NCBI RefSeq assembly: GCF_947242115.1
Contig: NC_074711.1
Span: 57,000,963-57,064,962, forward strand
DNA from: Biomphalaria glabrata
Taxonomy: Eukaryota; Mollusca; Gastropoda; Planorbidae
Reading direction: 5' to 3'
DNA length: 64,000 nt
Shown: in pieces, positions 23,226 through 34,223 of the stretch
Layout of the letters: every line of letters begins with the position of its first letter
How positions within the stretch are numbered: the stretch's first letter is position 1
The notes under the pieces: model-generated
Seen by the model: the letters and a program-made list of their open reading frames with translations, nothing else
Database searches by the model: none
Told to the model about the DNA's origin: nothing
Program-made: the position numbers and the translations under genes

Positions 23226-23373
23226 GGTGCCGGTACTCAGTGATGCCTAACTTTTAACTACTAATAAATTAATAATTAAACGTTAAAATGCAAGAAAAGT
23301 AATAATTTTTTCCCCACTTTGAAAAAGGTGTCAGTGCGTACCATACCGTCACAAAAAAAAAAAAAAAGCACTG
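23173..23373. mobile_element. MITE in a TA microsatellite
   Basis: 201 bp. The left end reads CAGTGCTTTTTTTGT and the right end the inverse (ACAAAAAA..AAAGCACTG). Inner ends are also imperfectly inverted (AGGTGCCGGTACTCAGTGATG against GGTATGGTACGCACTGACACC). TA runs flank both sides, consistent with a TA target. It has no coding capacity and lies in the probable 3' UTR of the Ikaros-like gene. The long A run (23190-23222) makes the exact length uncertain. Confidence 0.75.
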
Positions 23374-25810
23374 TATATATATATATATATAATTTTGTCA
23401 GTTAACTACAAAACACAAGCAAAAGTCTACTTAAAGCTGGCTATTAAATAATAAATATCTTAGATCTTTAAAAAAAACTTGAAGCAAGTTTTTATACACA
23501 TACATAAGAAAAAAAAAGAGGTTACAACTGTAGTTCTGCAATTAAAAATAATAATAAAAAAAAAAACATTTTTTTTCAGAATTGGACTATGTTACTGCTA
23601 TAAGAAAAAAACAACAATAAAATCAAAGTGCAATAACACTTTACTCACAGATATTACAGAGCATTGCTTAAATAATCAAAGTTCAGCATAACCCACCTTG
23701 CAGTTCTACTTCAATAATGCTGAATAGAAAAACACATGACAACTTAGATAAACCACATAGAGAAGATTGTTCAAGAAATGCAACATTTAAAAGAAAACTT
23801 GATAGTGTAGTCAAAGTCAGACGTTTCAAAATTATTGACTAGCAAAAACTTTGAACATTCAAAGCAATCCTACTTTAATTTTGTTGTTAATGAGATCTTT
23901 AAAAACTTTGAACATACAAGAACCTGACTAGAAAAAAATGTTAACACCTAGAAAACAAAATGTCTGAAGCCTAATAGAAAATAATCTCTAAAGATTAAAG
24001 GGAAAAGGATGATGGTCAAGAAAACTGGTCTGGTACAAAATGTCAGGGATGCAGTTTGATGATCACAGATTTAGCACCTTTAAAAAAAGCTAAACATAGC
24101 TAAAAAAAAAAAAAAACAAGCAGCAGTCAATTAAAAATTAAAAAGAAAAAAATGACCAAGTAGTTAACAAAGGATTGAATTTAATAATTATGCACAACAA
24201 TTCAACTGCAATTTATACAACAAACATTTTTTAAAAAATCTGTACATGTATAAAAAAATAAAATAATTTTGAAGATTTGAAAAGTGCAAATATCAGATAA
24301 AAAGAACAACAATCAGATATTTATATATATTTACATTTAAAATGACAATTGTCACTTTTGCACAGAATCTTGTATACAACTGAATATTATAATTTCTTTA
24401 AAATTTTAGCCAAATGTATGTATATTATTAATAAATAATAATTTACATAGAATGAAGTGACACCATAAAAAATATATCAAGTGGAGTATAATAATGTTTT
24501 ATGAAAAGCTGACAAGATTTTCAAAGCATTTAGCAGAGCTGGGACATTTATGTTATACTATATAACAAAGTCTGAATACTGAGAATTAGTCTGAAGTCAT
24601 TTAAGACATTTTTTTTTCAAACCATAAAAAAACTTCCCTTCTGTCAAAGAAAGTGTTTGAAAATTCATCATCTTCTTATAATTTAAGCATGGTTCTAACT
24701 ATCTAATACTTGCACAACTGAATACAGGACAGTCTAAAAGTGTTTACATGAATATAATTCATAAAAGGTCTGAATTAATGTTTGAATTTAATGCCTTGCT
24801 TTCTCTACATTAGGGGGAGGAGAGAATTTCAACAACTTAATATTTTAAGTGTTTATGGCTGAATAAGAAAATCCGAAGTTCTCATTATTAGAAATGATAT
24901 CTATTTTTAAAAACTGTTATTCTTTTACATCTTTATTATTGAGCAATATTGAAATTGTAATTTAAAAGTAACAAAGGTAAAAGTTTAATTTCATACGGTA
25001 CATATTGTTTAAAAAAAAAGGCTTATTCAAAACAACTCATAGACAGAAAGTATTGAAATGTAAATATTATATATATATATATATATATACAAATAGCTAC
25101 AGGTCAACATGGCACATTCGAACATAGCTGTATACTAAAATTTACACAGTAGTATTAGTTTAAAAAAAAAACATAGTAACTGCAACATTTTTAATAGTTC
25201 ACCTGCATCAAAATGAATGGCTTGCTTCAGTGTTAGTTGATTGGGATATGTTTGAGTCATTATTAAGGAAGAAAACAAATACAGTAGCAGCGTAATATAT
25301 ATTGTGAAATATAGGATGAGCAAACAATGTTACTTTACATCTGAATTCCTTTGGTGGCTATAACAATATCAATGCTTATAGCTGCAATCAGACTTTTGCC
25401 TTAATTAAAGCTAGCAGTGATAATTACTTTAATGAAGATTAACACCTAATTTAATATTTAAATCACTGGCAACAACCCTCGTATACATGTTGAGCTTTTT
25501 TTATTTGAGTCCAGTGCTAGAATCTTCCATGGTTAACTAAAAAAAAAAACTTTTTGGTATTGATGTATGTTTATAAAGTTAAGGAGTCTGGTTCCAAATG
25601 TTAATATGCTAAGTGGTCTTTGTTTTAATGCATCCAGTGTCACATGAGACAGAAGGAGACATATTTTGTATGTACATTAAAAGATTACCCTGATAACTTG
25701 TTCATGTCTGATAGAAAGATTACAATGAGTCCAAGATTCACTAAACACACACATGCACACACTGTAGTCTAACAAGGGTGCGCCTAGACAATGAAATACT
25801 TGAAATCAAA

Positions 25811-28398
25811 TTAGGTATTGGGCCTAGACTGGTGTCCTCGCATAATGTGTGAGTAGAAGCCATACTTGTTGTGACATTGCTTGCCACAGACATTGCACAT
25901 AAAGGGGTCAGTGTGGCTGTGACAGCCTATGTGAATAGAATAAAGTACCTCGTCATCAAATGTTACACCACAAAAGTAGCACCTAGTCTCCATTACAGCA
26001 GAACCACCAGCACTGCTCACTGTCTCAGATTGAGTGCGCCCACCTGGTCTGCAGTGACTATTGGATGCTGAGATGATTTCGCACTGGACCTCGCGGTCAG
26101 TTCGCATGCGGGTGTTGCAATTTAAATAGTTGCATGCCTCTCTATGTGGAGGGAATTCTATCTTGATAAAAGGAACAGAACATTGGGAGGACACTGGAGG
26201 ATCATCAGCCTGGGCAGTACTACTTGTCTGAAGTGTATCAGTACTGACTCGTGCATCACTTCGAGATCCAAAACCTCCTGGCTGTGGAGAGCATGCATGA
26301 TCATCACTGCTCATGTCCATACCAGATTCACTATCAATGTTGTCTGACTGTCTGCGAGGACTTCTCACTTGCCTATCTTTCTGTGTACTTGATGGTAAAT
26401 CTGGTACTGTTCTGGACATCTGATTGATGGGTGCCGCCCTAGGTTCTGACTTGACCTTAACAAAAGAAGATGCTGATGTATTTTGATTATTTCCAAAAGA
26501 GTTACTGTTATTATTCCAGAACCTCCTAAAATTGTAAGACGCCTCCGAAACTGGAACACTAGTAGATGGTAAGGCTGTATGAGATTCTTGTGGAAAGTTT
26601 CTTGCTGCCATTAAGTACAAATCTGATGATGAAACCGAGTTGTTTGGGTCAGTGTGTGGAGACATGAGGTTGGATATGACTGAGTGCATATAATTAGTCA
26701 TCTCTTGTCCACTGGATGGAGCGTAATTCCCTAGCATTGCACTTCCTCTTGGTGGGTGCTGCAGTCCAGCCTGTGTATTGACATGTATTTGAGGTTCTTG
26801 AGAAGGAGTAATGTAAGTAGGGAGGGCGAGTGTTGAAGCACTAGAGATAGCGGTGGCTGAAGCAGCACCAATTGCAATATTCACTGGCCTGTTGGTGACT
26901 GGATGAAACATACTCCCATTGCCCATGAAAATTTGACTCTGTAATGAAGGTCTGTGATTAGACTCTAACATCGCTGGGGGATTGAAAGCCTGACTTGAGC
27001 TGGCCAGAGACTGAGGGTGAGATAAATGATGGCTAGATATTGTGTGTTCTCTCATCTTGCGAATTTGAGTTGTGGAAAAGTCACAGAGGTTGCAATGAAT
27101 CAGATTTGGCTGATACTGTCGAGTGTGTAGCCTTCTATGTCGTCTGTAAATTCTTTGATTACTAGTAAAAAAGCCACAAATGCTGCACTTCAAAACTTGT
27201 TCTGCTGAAAGATAATATTTTAATTTTTTTTTTAACTATAGCAAAAATGTATTATAAAAATCTAAATATCATAATTAAAAAAAAACACAAAAAAAAACCA
27301 ATGATATTAAAATAATGTTAAATTTAATTTTTAAAAAAAGGGGACAAAACTCATAAATATTTTTAAAGCTAATGAATTATTTTTTTTAATAAAGTCTAAA
27401 AGTGAAGAACACACAAATGTAATAGTATTTGTATTACCTGGGCTAAACTGAATGCTAAACATGCATTTTGTGGGATCTGGCTGGTCATCAACACTCACAA
27501 CATCAATATTTGGTGAAGAAGTACTTAAGGTTCCTGTGGTGAGCCTTTCAGGTGATAAACCTGAATCAGCTCCTGTTAACCTGCTGTTTTGCATACTTAA
27601 ACGCAGACTGGACTGTGCTTCATAAACTCTGCTAGCAGGAAAAGTAAATCCACTGTTCCTTAAAACTTCATCTTTCTTTCTAGGGCTAGGGGCAAGTCTC
27701 CCATCACGTCTAGCATTTTCTGCCCTGTCTGACTGGCGAGACCTTGACATGGCTAAGAGATCAATTTTTTTAATTTGCCGATTGTTTCTGAATGGTGACT
27801 GCGGCTGTAAATGAGGCTCTGGGGCAGGTGTGCAAGGAGGAGCTGATGCTGTAGTTCGTCCATCTTCATTTTCTTCATTGTTATTGGCCGAGTCTCCTAA
27901 TAATAGTTGCCGATGAGGTGAGGGCGTAGGAGTGGTTCTGTTGAAAGACATAAAGGTGGAAGCCCCAGGTAATGTCAGCCGTTCAGCTCTTCTAGAAACT
28001 GGTGTTGATGTCAGTGGATTTTGATTATGGGATGATGAGCTGGTGATCTCTCGTGTTGAAGTCTGAGTAACAAATGGACGAAAAGCAGATGCTGATGACC
28101 CTGATAAGAGAAAGTCACTTCCTCTTGACATAATAGGGGCTATGGTGCATGCAGGCACAGCATTTCTCTCTGCGTCTTTCGTTAATGACAGTCGTCCATT
28201 TGGTCTTACATATGCTGAGGACTCTGCTTTAGTTGATGTGGCTTGGGTGGTGGGCACAAGTTCTTCAACAGTCACTGAAGTCAACTCAGTGGAAGTTGGT
28301 GCTGTACTAACAACAGACTCAACAACATCAACTTGGTCAGAGATAGAATCTGGCAATGATGATATCTCTTGGGGTGACTGAGAATCCTCTGCCATCAT
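25811..28398 (-). CDS. Ikaros-family-like C2H2 zinc finger transcription factor (two coding exons)
   Basis: Coding exon 1 is 28398-27438 (donor CCCAG/GTAATA, phase 1) and exon 2 is 27204-25811 (acceptor ATCTTTCAG), giving 784 residues. Residues 1-320 are Ser/Thr-rich and disordered. C2H2 fingers start at C327 (CSICGFFTSNQRIYRRHRRLH), with a second at CNLCDFSTTQIRKMREH; these are the presumed DNA-binding pair. A long linker follows. The last 56 residues carry two fingers, CYFCGVTFDDEVLYSIH and CNVCGKQCHNKYGFYSH, joined by IGCHSHTDPFM. The VLYSIHIGCH..DPF wording is the C-terminal dimerisation module of Ikaros and Hunchback proteins. Only two N-terminal fingers are seen, against three or four in vertebrate Ikaros proteins. 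Expected role: nuclear, sequence-specific regulator acting as a dimer. Two in-frame ATGs open the protein; a TTTTTATAG acceptor 11 bases upstream implies 5' noncoding exons toward 32 kb. Confidence 0.85.
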
Positions 28399-28681
28399 TA
28401 AAAAGGTTTCTATAAAAAAAAATACAAATAAATGGTTAATGGTTTTATTTATTCACAATATTCTATGAAATAGTGTAAAAAACTAAAAAAAAATAAAAAA
28501 AATGGATACAATAAATATTCTTCTATGATGAGAAGCGTCTCTTTTGATATTGGCTCTGGTCTCTTACATGTATATTATGTACTGAAAAGAACATGACAGC
28601 TGATTATGTAAACAAAAATGAACATATACCGGTCTTATATATTACTAGTCGACCGGCGGCCTAGCATACGCCGCTATTTTG

Positions 28682-29285
28682 CAGAGCTGGCTTTAAGCCA
28701 CTGCAACCTATGCGACCGCAGTGGGCCCCACACTTTCATAGGACTCGCGCTGATTCTAGGTGTATAAAATATTAAATTAAACCAGTTTATAACTTATAAC
28801 AGATTTCCTGCAGCCTCCTGATTTACCAAGAGCCCCTGGAAATCTACTGAATTGCAAAATATACGAAAAAGTCCTGGAAATCTCCAGAAAGAACATATAA
28901 ATCTCCTGAAATATATAGACAAAAATGGTCATTTTGGGGTGTCATTCAGTATGGAAAACTCCAATCCTAAGCGCGATTTAAAAAAAACAGCATTATGCAT
29001 TAATTATTGCGTAATTGTGTAATCTGGTGAAAGAAGCCTCTCGCGCCTCAAACTATTGAAGATTTACTTGAGGTCAACAATTCTCGTAGATAGATTGAAA
29101 CATTTGGTAATTCTTGCTATTGAGCGTGATCTATGTAGGAAATAAAAATTTTATGATATACTGTGTATGACTTAGCTACATGCAAGGCTCGTAAAGTAGT
29201 TCTGTACATAGAAAAGAATGAATAAAATGCAAAGACGAATTTATTTTTAAGGCATAGGGCCCCACAACGGTTGAGTCCGGCGCTG
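28682..29285 (+). mobile_element. hAT element remnant with C-terminal dimerisation domain
   Basis: 604 bp. The left end is CAGAGCTGGCTTTAAG and the right end CCGGCGCTG, decayed forms of the CAGGGCCGGCCTTAG termini seen elsewhere here. Flanks CTATTTTG (28674-28681) and CTATTTAG (29286-29293) match at 7 of 8 bases. At about 29021-29143 an open stretch reads SGERSLSRLKLLKIYLRST, then DRLKHLVILAIERDL. This is the hATC dimerisation region of DUF4371/ZMYM-type hAT transposases. The catalytic core is deleted. It sits in the presumed 5' intron of the Ikaros-like gene. Confidence 0.8.
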
Positions 29286-29545
29286 CTATTTAGTGATGGG
29301 TGAATACAGAGTAGATTACTTGTTTTCTACCCCTCCCCCCCACCCTGTTCGTCGATAAAAATATGTGGGGTAGAAATAAATAAAAGAGTGATCTTTACAT
29401 GACTTCTTGGTTACAATGGTTAAGTCCAGCCCTGCTATTTTGTGATGGGTGAATACAACTTGTTCTCCCCCCCCCTCTTTTTTTTCCCCGTAAGATAACT
29501 CTAGTATGACTTGTAGAAATAAAAGAGCGATCTTTCCTTTACGTG
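29268..29545 (+). repeat. Tandem duplication of a ~140-bp segment
   Basis: ACGGTTGAGTCCGGCGCTGC at 29268 and ATGGTTAAGTCCAGCCCTGC at 29416 start two copies. Both continue with GTGATGGGTGAATACA, a C-run, then GAAATAAAAGAG.GATCTTT. The first copy overlaps the right end of the hAT element at 28682-29285. Confidence 0.7.
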
Positions 29546-30150
29546 GTGTCCAAACTCTTGAGCCATGAAGAGAATTATATAGAGAGAGATATTCATCATT
29601 TTGAAAAAATATAAACATGTAAAAAAAATAATTAAAAAGCTGTGAAATGTATCAATAATAAAAAAAAACACAAATGGCAGATATTTTTCAATAATTTAAA
29701 ATAAATGTTATACTTTAAAAATAAAAAAAAAAATTAAAAAAGCAGTAAATCTGGGGTAAAAAAAAAGAAATAAAAATATTTCTTACTTTTTGCTAATAAA
29801 TTATCAAGTCTTCCCTTGTTATTAATATTTTTGGCTGAGGAAAAAAAATTGACATGTCAAACATGCTTCGAAACACTTTTAAAACTGAAATAAAAGTTTT
29901 AAAAATTCATTTTTTTTTCTACTAAAATATTTGCAATCTATGAAACTAGAGAGAAGCAATCTGTGGAGCTGCAGTAGCCTCTAGTAATGAAATGAAAAAC
30001 TTAATTAATTAATATTAATGTGTATATATATAATATATATTATATATATATATCCATTTAGCTTTATTTATATATTTAAAATACTTGTTGGCCTTTTATA
30101 CTTATATTTAAAACAAAATACTTATTATTATTATCAAAGAGAAGATAAGA
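29546..30150. other. No gene seen
   Basis: A/T-rich intronic or intergenic sequence with a TA-rich palindromic stretch at 30018-30055. No supported exon. Confidence 0.5.
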
Positions 30151-30400
30151 ATTATGTAAAAACAAGGTTACAAAGACAGTTTGTGTGGAAACACAAACTC
30201 AAAATCGGCCCCAAAAGTGGTCCACCCAGGCAGATTTCAATATTTTCAGAAAGAACATCAGAATGAAATTCTATTAAAAATGACAGAGAAGAATGGAGAA
30301 AGAAGCCTGACAGATCTTGTGTGATGCCCCAGCGGTCCATCAGACCAAAGGATAGGTGAAAGTGAATTTGAAGTTAGATGTGAACCTGGCCTAACTAATG
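30150..30400 (+). mobile_element. LINE 3' end (same family as 5.2-6.2 kb)
   Basis: AGAGAAGAATGGAGAAAGAAGCCTGACAG and CCCAGCGGTCCATCAGACCAAAGGATAGGTGA-type wording match the tail of the LINE at 6.1-6.2 kb (AGAGAGGAATGGAGAAAGACG, CAGCGGCCCAACAGACTCAG). Only the last part of the element remains. Confidence 0.65.
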
Positions 30401-30415
30401 TCTTATATATATAAT

Positions 30416-31088
30416 GAATATCTAATTGTTTTTTAAAGGGTCAATCTCTTATTCAAATCCTCAAGAAAAAAAATATTTCAGTAAAAAAAAAAAACACAAA
30501 AAAAAATTCATTTAGTAGAGCGCACTGAACTTCAGGCAGTAATATGAAAAACTACTTATTAATTGTTGTTTTAAATTATGTCCAACTTATATGCATACTA
30601 AATAGATTTTCTCTCTTTAAAAAAAAAGGAAACATTTTTTGTGTGTAAATGTGTAGTTAGTATGACAGAACTTATTTAACTTAGCAATACAGTTGTAAAA
30701 AAAAATATTTCTTGACAAAAAATCTAAAACCATTTGCATAAATGAGTTAAAAATATGGTAAATAGTGATCTCCCCTAGACTAAAGAGACTCAAATGTTTA
30801 TTACTATCAATAGTGAATAGTTGTAAAAGTGATGTATTTTTATGAAAAATCTGCTTGCATTTATAATATAAGTGATTTAAAAAATTAGATTTTTCACTTT
30901 CAGAAAAGAAAAAAGTAGCCGTTGCATCAGAACTTTGAATGGTCTAAAATATTATGATGTCGGATTTTTCACTATCTTTTCTAGTTTCTGAGATCTAAAC
31001 GGGACGGACATTCCACACAAAACTAAATAGCGTCTTTTCCCCTTTTGGGGTCGCTAAAAATTAAGTTAAAAAAAAAAAAAGTGCATCT
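30416..31088. other. No gene seen
   Basis: A/T-rich with many A runs. No supported exon. Confidence 0.5.
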
Positions 31089-31102
31089 ATAATGGCAATA
31101 TG

Positions 31103-31263
31103 CTATATGGTTTCTGTTACAGTATTTTTATTTTTTTTTGGACAGGTTGTTAACCTATCACACAACCCCTATGTCCTGGGGAGGGGGGTGCACCTTTTGT
31201 CTGGCATGTTTTTACTGAGGGCCCTATGTTCCATAAGGAAGCAAAGGCAAGATGATGATGATG
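31103..31263 (+). mobile_element. Short retroposon with 14-bp TSD and GAT tail
   Basis: 161 bp flanked by the direct repeat ATAATGGCAATATG (31089-31102 and 31264-31277). It ends with GGGCCCTATGTTCCATAAGG, then AAGGCA and a GATGATGATGAT tail. A similar GGCCCTATGTTCCGCAAAG tail is at 43075. This fits a severely 5'-truncated LINE or a LINE-mobilised SINE. Confidence 0.8.
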
Positions 31264-31279
31264 ATAATGGCAATATGAG

Positions 31280-32690
31280 GTCTAAAAGATAAAATATTCT
31301 TAATTTACCATTTGTGCTATTAATAACTCTTCACTTAGTATCCAATATTTCAACTAGAAAAAAAAAGTTAATTATTAAACAGGTACTAGATCTAGTTCTA
31401 TCATAGAAGTGAAAATAAAAAAAAAAACTGTGTGTATAGGTATGGTCTAATAACATCCCTATTGAACTATATTTATAAAAAAAATCCCTTAATTAAGAAT
31501 TAAAAAAAAAAAAATCTATCTATAGATACAAAAATATAACATTTCAATAAAAATATCTAGAATAATATATCTAGATTTGATCTTGATCTAGTTTAAATGT
31601 AATACTTACTAGAAATTATGTAAATTTAAATGGTATGGTCAAAGGTTTACATTTAGTCAATTTTAGTCAGATAGCATTATAGCTTAAGTCCTTAAGTGCT
31701 ACTAAACTAAGGAGTAAAGGTTCTACACTTTCACTACTCGCAAGATGAATATCTAATTTAAAGAACTTATAAAACTCAGTCTAGTCTAGAATCGAAGGGG
31801 TAGACAACACAGCTGACAGACTCAAAAAACAAACTACATCTAAAACTGTAGGTCTATTCTACTATCTAGATTATTCTAGATCTGGTCTAATTACACTGAT
31901 GTCACTGCTTGAGTGACTGAACTAAAAAATAATTAAATTTAATAAAATAAGCAATTTAAAAAAAAGGATCTAGAAAATGAATGTAAATCTAGACAGATCT
32001 AGAATCTAGACCAAATATAGTTTGAGACAGAGTACAGAGTAGTTGGTAGCTTAGTTACGCTAAGACATTGATTTGGGGAGGAGAAGGGTTTAACTTTTTA
32101 CACACACTAGTCACTACAGTACTACACTAGTGACTTGTCAAGATATTTTATAGATCTACATATAAAAAATAGTCATATATATATATAATAATATCTAGAC
32201 AATAGAGTATAGATCTAGACCTATATATATATAATATATATATTTATATATAATTATAATATATAGTAATATACATAGACATAATCAATAATTCAAAAAT
32301 GTAGCTTGACTAGAATCTAAATTCTAAATCAAGATCAAGATTCTAGATCTTAATTTATCGTACTAGATTCTAAATTTCATAATCTTTTTTTAAAATTAAA
32401 AATTAGATATAGATCTAGAGTCTAAATTCTGAAGAATTGAAATTAAGAGTTTATAACATTTTTTTTCTTTTTTTGAGGGGAATGAACTGCTGTGCTACAA
32501 AACTTGAAAACTCAAGACAAATGAGTTAATGACGAAACGCGGTGGGTTACGCGGGTTTGAAAAATAGGTGGAAATGGTTATATACCGATAATATTCTATA
32601 CATATTTTGTTAATAAAATGAATTATACACTAAAATATACATACTATGAATATTTTAGAAATCCATCACATGTAAGGTGTCAAAAATTGA
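31280..32690. other. A/T-rich tract dense in AGATCT/TCTAGA palindromes
   Basis: TAGATCTAGA-type motifs recur, with TA-rich stretches at 32170-32290. The CG-bearing GACGAAACGCGGTGGGTTAC around 32530 breaks the pattern and may be part of a promoter. No coding exon seen. Confidence 0.45.
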
Positions 32691-32724
32691 AGATTGATTA
32701 ACACAAAATAGAAATATTTGAGTA

Positions 32725-32770
32725 CAAGTCGCCATCTTGTTTGCAAATACCGTTGTATTGTCTCCGGAAC
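32725..32770. promoter_or_regulatory. Possible promoter with YY1-type site
   Basis: GTCGCCATCTTGTTTGC contains the CGCCATCTT core bound by YY1, a motif common near metazoan transcription starts. It lies between the divergent Ikaros-like (minus) and SPEF1 (plus) genes, so a shared promoter is possible. No start site is proven. Confidence 0.3.
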
Positions 32771-32869
32771 AAAAGATTAGTAAAAGGGAAGCAAGTAGTG
32801 TAGAAGAGAAGCACTTAGACCATTTAGACTAAGAGTCTTAGACGAGCTCAGTCAGAGGAAAGGCTCTGA

Positions 32870-33500
32870 AAAGGGTCTAAAAGTTGAACTAGCTAGATCT
32901 ACATTTTAGAATATATTTTCATGTATGTATAATAATGTATAGTCTAATACTCTAATTAGTCTAATAATTAATAATCTAGATCTACCCATAGTCACATGAT
33001 AGTGCCCATACCACAAATGAAATAAAATTCCCAAAATATCATATAAATTATTATAAATAATAAATCACTGACAAATAATTGAAATATCACAGAACCAAAG
33101 TCACAAATGATAGTACTACTAAACTAAAAAAAAACTAAACTGTACTAAACAACTATATATGATATAGATTCTAGATAGTAGATAGATATCTAGAATCATA
33201 TTTATATAATTAAATATAATATGACATTATCATTATCATCATAGACTCTTAAAATCTAAATCTACACATCTAGAATTCTAGATCATATTATAATCTAAAT
33301 CATGATACTATGATAGTAGATCTAGACTATATTTAATATTACTCTGAGTCTATATTATAATAGTCTCGTTTATGACTAGATCTAGATAGATTGTCACTAG
33401 AAAAGATCTAGATAAAATAGTAGATCTATTATATATATCAGTATATGTCTAGATTCTAGATCTATGTTAACTATGTATATATATATCATTATTATTATAT
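32870..33500. other. Second AGATCT/TCTAGA-rich tract
   Basis: Dense palindromic hexamers within TA-rich sequence, like 7980-9420 and 31380-32450. No exon seen. Confidence 0.5.
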
Positions 33501-33552
33501 GCCATTAGATTTGACACATCTGCTCTCTGTATCTGTGACTGGGTTGTGTACT

Positions 33553-33564
33553 GTTGCCTGCAAC
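33553..33564. promoter_or_regulatory. Possible RFX-type X-box half-site pair
   Basis: GTTGCCTGCAAC is a palindrome of the RFX half site GTTGC/GCAAC about 650 bases upstream of the SPEF1 start codon. The gap is two bases shorter than the classical X-box, so binding is doubtful. Noted because ciliary genes are commonly RFX targets. Confidence 0.2.
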
Positions 33565-34120
33565 ATTAAATCACCCACAGTGGCTGATCCCGAGCTTCCA
33601 GACTGAGAAGTAACACTGGATCACCCATGTACCCATCTTGTCAATGAGTGCACAGTATAATACCCAAGTTGAGCATAACATGATGATAACAATGGACCCT
33701 AATACAGGTTGAACAACAATGGGTCCTTTGGCTGCATTTCTAAAAGTTTTTCAAAAGACAAGCACCCTCATATAATGATAGAAATTAGTGACAGTCTGAC
33801 TTCAAGCTAATTAAAAAAAAAAAAAAAATTTCCCCTTAAAAAAATACACATAATAATACAGATATATATCATATAATTTAGCTTGTAATACTATATCATT
33901 CATTATACAAAATAGGCTGCATAAACTTGAACACTGGTTTATTATAGCAGATGTACACCATTTATTTTTTATCAATATTCAAATTGATTTTTATAATTAT
34001 CTGAATAGGTTTAGCAATAGTAATTATTTTTAATTTGGCATATTATTTTAATATTTTTAAAATTAATATATTTTTAATAATAGATTTTAAATTAGTTTTA
34101 TTTTTATTTTTTTTTCCAAT

Positions 34121-34176
34121 AAATTGATATTTTAATATAATTTTTTTTTAAGGTATATTCTATCGTATCTGAAATT
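34121..34176 (+). repeat. Duplicated segment including the SPEF1 exon-1 acceptor (copy 1)
   Basis: AAATTGATATTTTAATATAA, a T run, AAGGTATATTCT and TCTGAAATT recur at 35260-35312. The AAG here is the likely acceptor of the first coding exon. Confidence 0.85.
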
Positions 34177-34223
34177 CAATGAACAGTTTTTAACATCAGC
34201 CTGATCTTGTTCAAATGTTAAGC

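Larger units (their letters stand above)
21865..25810 (-). other. Probable 3' UTR of the Ikaros-like gene
   Basis: After the stop at 25811 the minus strand has no usable open frame for 3.9 kb. The first well-placed signal is AATAAA read from 21885 to 21880 in TAGAATAAACAG, followed on the minus strand by GT-rich sequence (GTTGTTGTTCTTGTGTG). The region is A/T-rich with TA runs and contains a MITE at 23173-23373. Shorter forms ending earlier are possible. Confidence 0.5.

Noticed and set aside
33530-33770. Possible exon of SPEF1 or another gene
   Set aside because: More balanced composition than its flanks, but no splice-flanked frame could be supported.
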